From positions 10,337,501 to 10,401,500 of the forward strand of contig NZ_CP086136.1 of the NCBI RefSeq assembly GCF_017565645.3: a DNA stretch of 64,000 nt. Reading direction: 5' to 3'. This stretch comes from Bradyrhizobium barranii subsp. barranii. GTDB taxonomy: Bacteria > Pseudomonadota > Alphaproteobacteria > Rhizobiales > Xanthobacteraceae. The stretch's first letter is position 1. Every line of letters starts with the position of its first letter. A program made the position numbers and the translations under genes. The notes under the pieces are model-generated. The model made no database searches. It was not told the origin of the DNA and saw only the letters and a list, made by a program, of their open reading frames with translations. This document shows, one piece after another, positions 59,972 to 64,000 of the stretch.

Positions 59972-60751
59972 AACCTGACGGGTCGATTTCGTGCCCACCC
60001 CTGTATCGAGATCGGGCGAGCTGACCGAGAAGCCGTCGGCGCCGTCGGGTCCTGCCATCAAGGAATAAGCGAGCGCCACATCGCGCACCGAGCGCGCCAT
60101 CGGACCGATATGCCAGAAGCGACGTGGCACCCGAGGCCAGTGGCCTGTCATCGGCATTCGACCGTGAGTGGCCTTGAATCCGACGACACCGGTATGCGCT
60201 GCCGGGCCGCGCAAAGAGATCGAGAGATCGCTGCCCACACCGAGTGGCGACATGCCCGCTGCGATGGCAGCGGATTCACCGCCGCTCGATCCGCCCGGCG
60301 TGTAGTCGAGGTTCCAGGGGTTGTTGGTTTGGCCCGTCACGAGATTGTCGGTTTCGATCGAATAGGAAAATTCGGGCGGGTTCGTCTTTGCGATAAGAAT
60401 GGCGCCGGCGGCCTTCAGCCTGGCCACGACGGTGGCATCAGCGTCAGGCATGCGCCCCCTGAAAATCGGCGAGCCGCGCTGTGTCAGCACACCCGCCGTG
60501 TCGATCCCATCCTTGACCGTGAACGGAACGCCATGGAGAGGGCCGAGCTGGGCGCCCGATATCACCGCCGCTTCGGCCGTCCTGGCGCCTTCCATCGCGC
60601 CGTCGGCCAGCGTCACGATCGCATTCAGCTTGGGATTGACCGCCGCGATGCGGTCGAGATGCGCCTGCATGACCTCGACGGGCGAAAGCTCCCGTTGAGC
60701 GATCAGCTGGGCGATGCGGGTGGCGTCCGTTCTAACGATGTTATCCATCAT
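59972..60751 (-). CDS. Amidase, exon 1 (N-terminal part, before the group II intron)
   Basis: From ATG at 60751 (MMDNIVRTDATRIAQLIAQR), 260 codons run to the intron at 59971. The part holds catalytic Lys in GVPFTVKDGIDTAG, cis-Ser in TPGGSSGGESAAIAAG and the nucleophile region VGSDLSISLRGPAAH, where the usual GGS is SIS. Exon 1 ends CAG GTT and exon 2 begins CGT GTA, so splicing gives a continuous frame. The gene is divergent from tetR. The reading frame continues into the intron for a short way but then leaves the amidase family. Confidence 0.85.
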
Positions 60752-60758
60752 ATCTGTC

Positions 60759-60776
60759 CTACCTGCCATTTGGTAG
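60759..60776. promoter_or_regulatory. Operator-like site 1 (ctacctgccatttggtag)
   Basis: This 18-base site has ctacc and ggtag arms. It lies just before the amidase start on the minus strand and is identical to the site at 60813-60830, which is in front of tetR. Such paired palindromic sites are typical for TetR autoregulation and control of the divergent gene. Confidence 0.8.
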
Positions 60777-60812
60777 GCTGGACATGTCCCTCGCATTTAT
60801 GGACTTCAATCC

Positions 60813-60830
60813 CTACCTGCCATTTGGTAG
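60813..60830. promoter_or_regulatory. Operator-like site 2 (ctacctgccatttggtag)
   Basis: This is an exact second copy of the site at 60759-60776, with starts 54 bases apart. It lies 22 bases before the tetR start codon. Confidence 0.8.
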
Positions 60831-60851
60831 GGACACGTTGAGGTGATCACG

Positions 60852-61412
60852 ATGAGCGAAAATGCGAAGGAAGCGATCCTGGCTGCAGCGCGCAGGACAG
60901 CGCAGGCCCACGGGTATGGCGGGTTGAACTTCCGCGACATCGGGGCTGAAGTCGGCATCAAGGCTGCGAGCATCTATCATCACTTCCCCGGCAAGGCCGA
61001 GCTGGGTGCGGCGGTGGCGAGACGCTACTGGGAGGATACGGCGGCGAACCTCGAAGCTCTTTCAAAAGCGAACGGAGATCCAAGAAAGGCGCTCCGCGCC
61101 TATCCGGGACTCTTTCGTCGATCGCTCGAGCAGGACAATCGCATGTGCCTCTGCAGCTTCATGGCGGCCGAATATGATGATCTGCCGGACGCCGTGAAAA
61201 CCGAGGTGCAGGCGTTCGCCGATGTCAACGTGGCGTGGCTGACCAGGATGCTCGCTGCGGCTTCAGTTCCCGCCAGCAAGCGTGAAGCAAGGGCGCGCGC
61301 GATCTACGCGGCCGTTGCCGGCGCGCAACTGATGGCGCGGAGCCGCGCCGACCTGAAATTGTTCGATGCGCTGATCGAAAGCTTTCGCGGATCAGGCTTG
61401 ATCCCGACCTGA
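60852..61412 (+). CDS. TetR family transcriptional regulator
   Basis: This 186-residue regulator has the TetR helix-turn-helix AILAAARRTAQAHGYGGLNF and GIKAASIYHHFPGKAELGAA at residues 8-55. A ligand domain follows with a cysteine-rich patch (NRMCLCSFMAAEYDDLPDA). The patch resembles YxaF/LmrA-like and thiol- or electrophile-sensing groups. The ATG at 60852 gives MSENAKEAILAAA; a start at 60843 is possible. It is divergent from the intron-split amidase, with two identical operator-like sites between the genes, so self-control and amidase control are likely. Confidence 0.92.
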   Translation: MSENAKEAILAAARRTAQAHGYGGLNFRDIGAEVGIKAASIYHHFPGKAELGAAVARRYWEDTAANLEALSKANGDPRKALRAYPGLFRRSLEQDNRMCLCSFMAAEYDDLPDAVKTEVQAFADVNVAWLTRMLAAASVPASKREARARAIYAAVAGAQLMARSRADLKLFDALIESFRGSGLIPT

Positions 61413-61507
61413 AAGCCGATCCTGCCTGCGCCGTCCAAATAGCTGGCGGAGATGAATCGTGGACATCTTTGGCTTCTTCACGTCGGCGCTTGCGTGCCAA
61501 TTGACAG

Positions 61508-61834
61508 TCAATTGGAGAACGTGCTCGCCCGGCGGACGAGCAGTTCATCGCCCTTTCGGCTGACTTCGAGCGCGGTGGCCTGGTATGGCGTTGAGACAAC
61601 GACGCGCTGACCGGGCGCCAGTACTGTCACAAAGCGGATCGGCGTTCCCGCTTCACCCTGTGCAAGAGTCGTGACGACGCGGAATCCATCGGGCTCGACC
61701 GTGTAGTAGGCGACGCCGGATACATCGCCGAGATTGATGCTCAGGCCCTCGATCGGCCGCAGGCCGTTAGCGTGTGCGGCCCCGAGTGAGGCGAAGGTGA
61801 CGGCGGCTGCGAGAAGCGAGCTGCGGACTGACAT
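61508..61834 (-). CDS. Small exported hypothetical protein
   Basis: This 108-residue protein starts MSVRSSLLAAAVTFASLGAA and has a signal peptide ending near AHA. The mature part is a predicted beta-rich domain (GVAYYTVEPDGFRVVTTLAQ, VSTPYQATALEVSRKGDELL). I recognise no family beyond similarity in style to other small exported rhizobial proteins. Its start overlaps the 3' end of the acyl-CoA ligase gene by 68 bases on the same strand, so the two are probably co-transcribed. Confidence 0.7.
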   Translation of the reverse strand: MSVRSSLLAAAVTFASLGAAHANGLRPIEGLSINLGDVSGVAYYTVEPDGFRVVTTLAQGEAGTPIRFVTVLAPGQRVVVSTPYQATALEVSRKGDELLVRRASTFSN

Positions 61835-63500
61835 AGGAACCTCCGTTGGCTTCGGCGGCGGGCGGGTTGCCCGTCTGGCTGATCGCGGCGGAATCGCGGT
61901 TTCCGTAAAGCTCGCGCAATTTGGTCTTCAGGACTTTTCCGGTCGCCCCGTGCGGAAGCTCGTCGACGAACAGAACATCGTCCGGCATCCACCACTTCGC
62001 GATCTTGCCCTCGTAAAAGGCCAGGAGATCTTGCGCCTTGAGCCTCGATCCCTGGCGTCGGACCGCAAGCACGAGCGGGCGTTCGTCCCATTTTGGATGC
62101 GCAATACCAATCACCGCCGCTTCGACGATTTCGGGGTGGGCCATCGCCAGGTTTTCGAGCTCGATAGACGATATCCATTCGCCTCCGGACTTGATGACGT
62201 CCTTCGAGCGATCCGTAACCTGCATATAACCGTCGCTGTCGATCGTGACGACATCACCCGTGAAAAACCAGCCATCGGCACGCTCGCTTTCCGGCATCTT
62301 GTAATAAGCGCGGGCAATCCAGGGCCCCCGAACCACGAGGTCGCCAACGGCCTTGCCATCGTGGGGGAGTTTTCTGTTGTTGCCATCGCGAATGCCGATT
62401 TCGACCCCGAAAAGCGCACGTCCTTGTTTGACCTGGCGAGACCGCCGTTCAGCTCTCGACGAGGTCATGTGCTTGCGCAGTGGCTTCGAGATCGTCGCGA
62501 GCGGGCTGGTTTCCGTCATGCCCCAGCCATGCAGAACTTCTACTCCGTATTCGTCCTGCAGCGTTTCCATCAGGGAGGCCGGACATGCCGTGCCACCGAT
62601 CAGCGCGCGATTGAGCGTCGTCGGCTTCACGCCGGCGCTATGCAGGTATCGAACATAGCCCAGCCAGACCGTCGGCACGCCGCCGGCGAAAGTCACCCCG
62701 TGGTCCTCGAACAACCTGTGCAGGCTCTCACCGTCGACGTTTTGTCCGGCCATCACCAGCTTCGAACCCGTCGCCGTTGCACAATACGGCATTCCCCAAG
62801 ACATTGCGTGGAACATCGGCGAGACAAGCGCGACCGTGTCATCCAGAGAAATGCGACAAGCGTCTGGGAGCGCTGCGGCGCAGGAATGCAGCACGGCGCT
62901 GCGATGGCTATACAGCACACCCTTTGGGTTTCCTGTCGTTCCCGACGTATAGCACAGTCCGCATGCCGTGTTCTCGTCGAACTCGGGCCATGCATAAGCT
63001 TCCGAGCACCCGGAGAGAAATCCTTCATAGGATGGGAAGCCTTTGGCTCCCACGATCTTTGCGTCGCCCGCCTCGCCCAGATATATCCACGCTTCAACAG
63101 TCGGACATTGCGGCATTAAAGAGTGTACGAGATCGATAAAAGCCAGATCGAAGAATACAACCGCATCTTCGGCGTGGTTGATGATGTATATGATCTGGTC
63201 CACGAACAGCCTTGGATTGATCGTGTGGCAAACGGCTCCCATTCCGGAAATGCCGAAGTATAGCTCCAGATGCCGATAGCTATTCCAGGCTAAGGTCGCC
63301 ACGCGATCGCCTGGCTTAATGCCGATCGAGTCCAATGCATTTGCGAGCCGAGAGCTGCGCTCGAGAAGGCCGCTGTAGTTCGTGATGTGATCGGGCCTGT
63401 CGGGAGTTCGGGAGACGATCTCGACATCGGGAAAGGAGCGCGCCGCGTGCATGAGAATGGACGACAGGAGCAACGGAGTTTGCATCATTAGGCCAAGCAT
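61767..63500 (-). CDS. Long-chain fatty-acid-CoA ligase family protein (AMP-binding)
   Basis: This 577-residue adenylate-forming enzyme activates a carboxylic acid with ATP and CoA. The AMP-binding P-loop is LCYTSGTTGNPKGVLYSHRS near residue 180, the A5 motif HGWGMTETSPL, the A7/A8 segment ADGWFFTGDVVTIDSDGYMQ and VTDRSKDVIKSGGEWISSIE, and the C-terminal Lys in GATGKVLKTKLRELYG. Start text MLGLMMQTPLLLSSIL is typical of medium- or long-chain enzymes. The last 38 residues, beyond LRELYG, run over the next gene and look non-native. Confidence 0.92.
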   Translation of the reverse strand: MLGLMMQTPLLLSSILMHAARSFPDVEIVSRTPDRPDHITNYSGLLERSSRLANALDSIGIKPGDRVATLAWNSYRHLELYFGISGMGAVCHTINPRLFVDQIIYIINHAEDAVVFFDLAFIDLVHSLMPQCPTVEAWIYLGEAGDAKIVGAKGFPSYEGFLSGCSEAYAWPEFDENTACGLCYTSGTTGNPKGVLYSHRSAVLHSCAAALPDACRISLDDTVALVSPMFHAMSWGMPYCATATGSKLVMAGQNVDGESLHRLFEDHGVTFAGGVPTVWLGYVRYLHSAGVKPTTLNRALIGGTACPASLMETLQDEYGVEVLHGWGMTETSPLATISKPLRKHMTSSRAERRSRQVKQGRALFGVEIGIRDGNNRKLPHDGKAVGDLVVRGPWIARAYYKMPESERADGWFFTGDVVTIDSDGYMQVTDRSKDVIKSGGEWISSIELENLAMAHPEIVEAAVIGIAHPKWDERPLVLAVRRQGSRLKAQDLLAFYEGKIAKWWMPDDVLFVDELPHGATGKVLKTKLRELYGNRDSAAISQTGNPPAAEANGGSYVSPQLASRSRRHLRLTRGRTR

Positions 63501-63847
63501 GGCGAATGTTCCCTCGGTTTCAACGCTTTCACTTCAGCCGCAAGCGACTGTTCGTGCGGGCAGGAGATGGTCCGCACGGGTATCCATTTGGCGGGAGGTT
63601 TTCATCAGCCAGGACGACGTCTCGCCCGCCCTCTCGCCCTTGGGCGCCCGGTCCCCGAAAACGCGCCTTCGCGCGAGACCTGAGAAGGATGGCGAGCTTG
63701 AAGTGAACGACTAGCAGCCTGATCGCAAAGGACGTGACGAGCCATATGACTGACAGGGGCATTTGTCTTCCAAACACGATTTAGATTCGATGCTGTGAAT
63801 GAAGCTAAGACTCTGGAAGCTGGATGTCGTGAGCCGCCGGCGCCCTT
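63501..63847. other. Gene-free region upstream of the acyl-CoA ligase
   Basis: The 347 bases contain a minus-strand frame at 63529-63777 with one hydrophobic stretch (MPLSVIWLVTSFAIRLLVV), but the rest is Arg-rich and unlike known proteins, so I do not call it a gene. The ligase promoter lies in this part; its start is preceded by gagggaac. Nothing else was recognised. Confidence 0.4.
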
Positions 63848-64000
63848 TCACCGGTACTGGCACGCACCGCTCACTGCCACGTCGCGCCGCGAAGCGGTCA
63901 GGGCCGACGCGGAGACGGATAACGGCGGCGCGGATAGGGCTGGAAGCAACGCCAACGTCATGAGCAGGGTACGACGGTCGATGCCGGAGCGCAGAATGGC
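63848..64000 (-). pseudogene. Partial reading frame with signal peptide at right edge
   Basis: A minus-strand frame enters from the right edge and stops at 63848. It reads SGIDRRTLLMTLALLPALSA, then PPLSVSASALTASRRDVAV, a typical twin-arginine or Sec signal peptide with a few mature residues, and ends after about 50 codons. The stop soon after the signal suggests a truncated gene or a small exported protein. The family is not known, and the start codon lies outside the window. Confidence 0.35.

Noticed and set aside
63529..63777. 82-codon minus-strand frame upstream of the acyl-CoA ligase
   Set aside because: It has one hydrophobic stretch but otherwise a random Arg-rich make-up and no recognisable homology.

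Overview
The window looks like chromosomal DNA of a Bradyrhizobium-type alphaproteobacterium (Rhizobiales, Nitrobacteraceae). The reasons are the high GC content and codon use, the order lysC-ptsP-prfA with prmC-DUF4167 a little further on, the polyhydroxybutyrate genes phaA/phaB/phaR, an ACC deaminase next to an Lrp-type regulator, and the many palindromic intergenic repeats of kinds common in that genus. No search was run, so the genus is an inference.

Layout. 0.4-13.4 kb is housekeeping: a MarR regulator, secA, a periplasmic parvulin, argJ, a MutT-type hydrolase, an NDUFAF5-like methyltransferase, a tight comF-grxC-nitrilase-DUF1178 operon, an EamA transporter, a small GIY-YIG nuclease gene lying between copies of a palindromic repeat, ubiG and a bPH-domain membrane protein. 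13.6-18.6 kb holds lysC, ptsP and prfA. 18.6-26.0 kb is an accessory block between prfA and prmC: a MarR regulator, a protein resembling the RNA polymerase alpha C-terminal domain, a HAAT-type ABC importer with a fused permease-ATPase subunit, and a DUF5996 protein. 26.1-38.0 kb returns to core genes: HIT, prmC, DUF4167, a methyltransferase, gloB, a DUF985 cupin, a YddG-like exporter, phaB, phaA, phaR, an aminotransferase and an esterase.

38-57 kb mixes metabolic genes with decaying ones. It has two gene remnants butted together, a carboxymuconolactone decarboxylase-like protein, a frameshifted cysteine-synthase-like gene, acdR-like lrp and acdS, recQ, a polysaccharide deacetylase, metA, metZ, an amidase with a histone-H1-like tail, a translationally coupled pair of a uracil-DNA-glycosylase-like protein and an amidohydrolase, an aldo/keto reductase with a frameshifted MFS transporter and LysR gene, a cupin and a second LysR gene. 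57.4-63.5 kb holds an amidase gene split by a complete group II intron whose removal restores the reading frame. It is divergent from a TetR gene, with two identical 18-bp operator-like sites between them, and is followed by a small exported protein and an acyl-CoA ligase.

How the genes relate. metA and metZ together give methionine biosynthesis from homoserine. phaA and phaB make 3-hydroxybutyryl-CoA for storage polymer, with phaR as the divergent regulator. grxC with the Nit1-like hydrolase suggests glutathione upkeep. The most interesting items are the repeat-flanked GIY-YIG unit, the glycosylase-like/amidohydrolase pair, the in-frame group II intron, the fused ABC subunit beside an alpha-CTD-like protein, and four genes each broken by a small frameshift.
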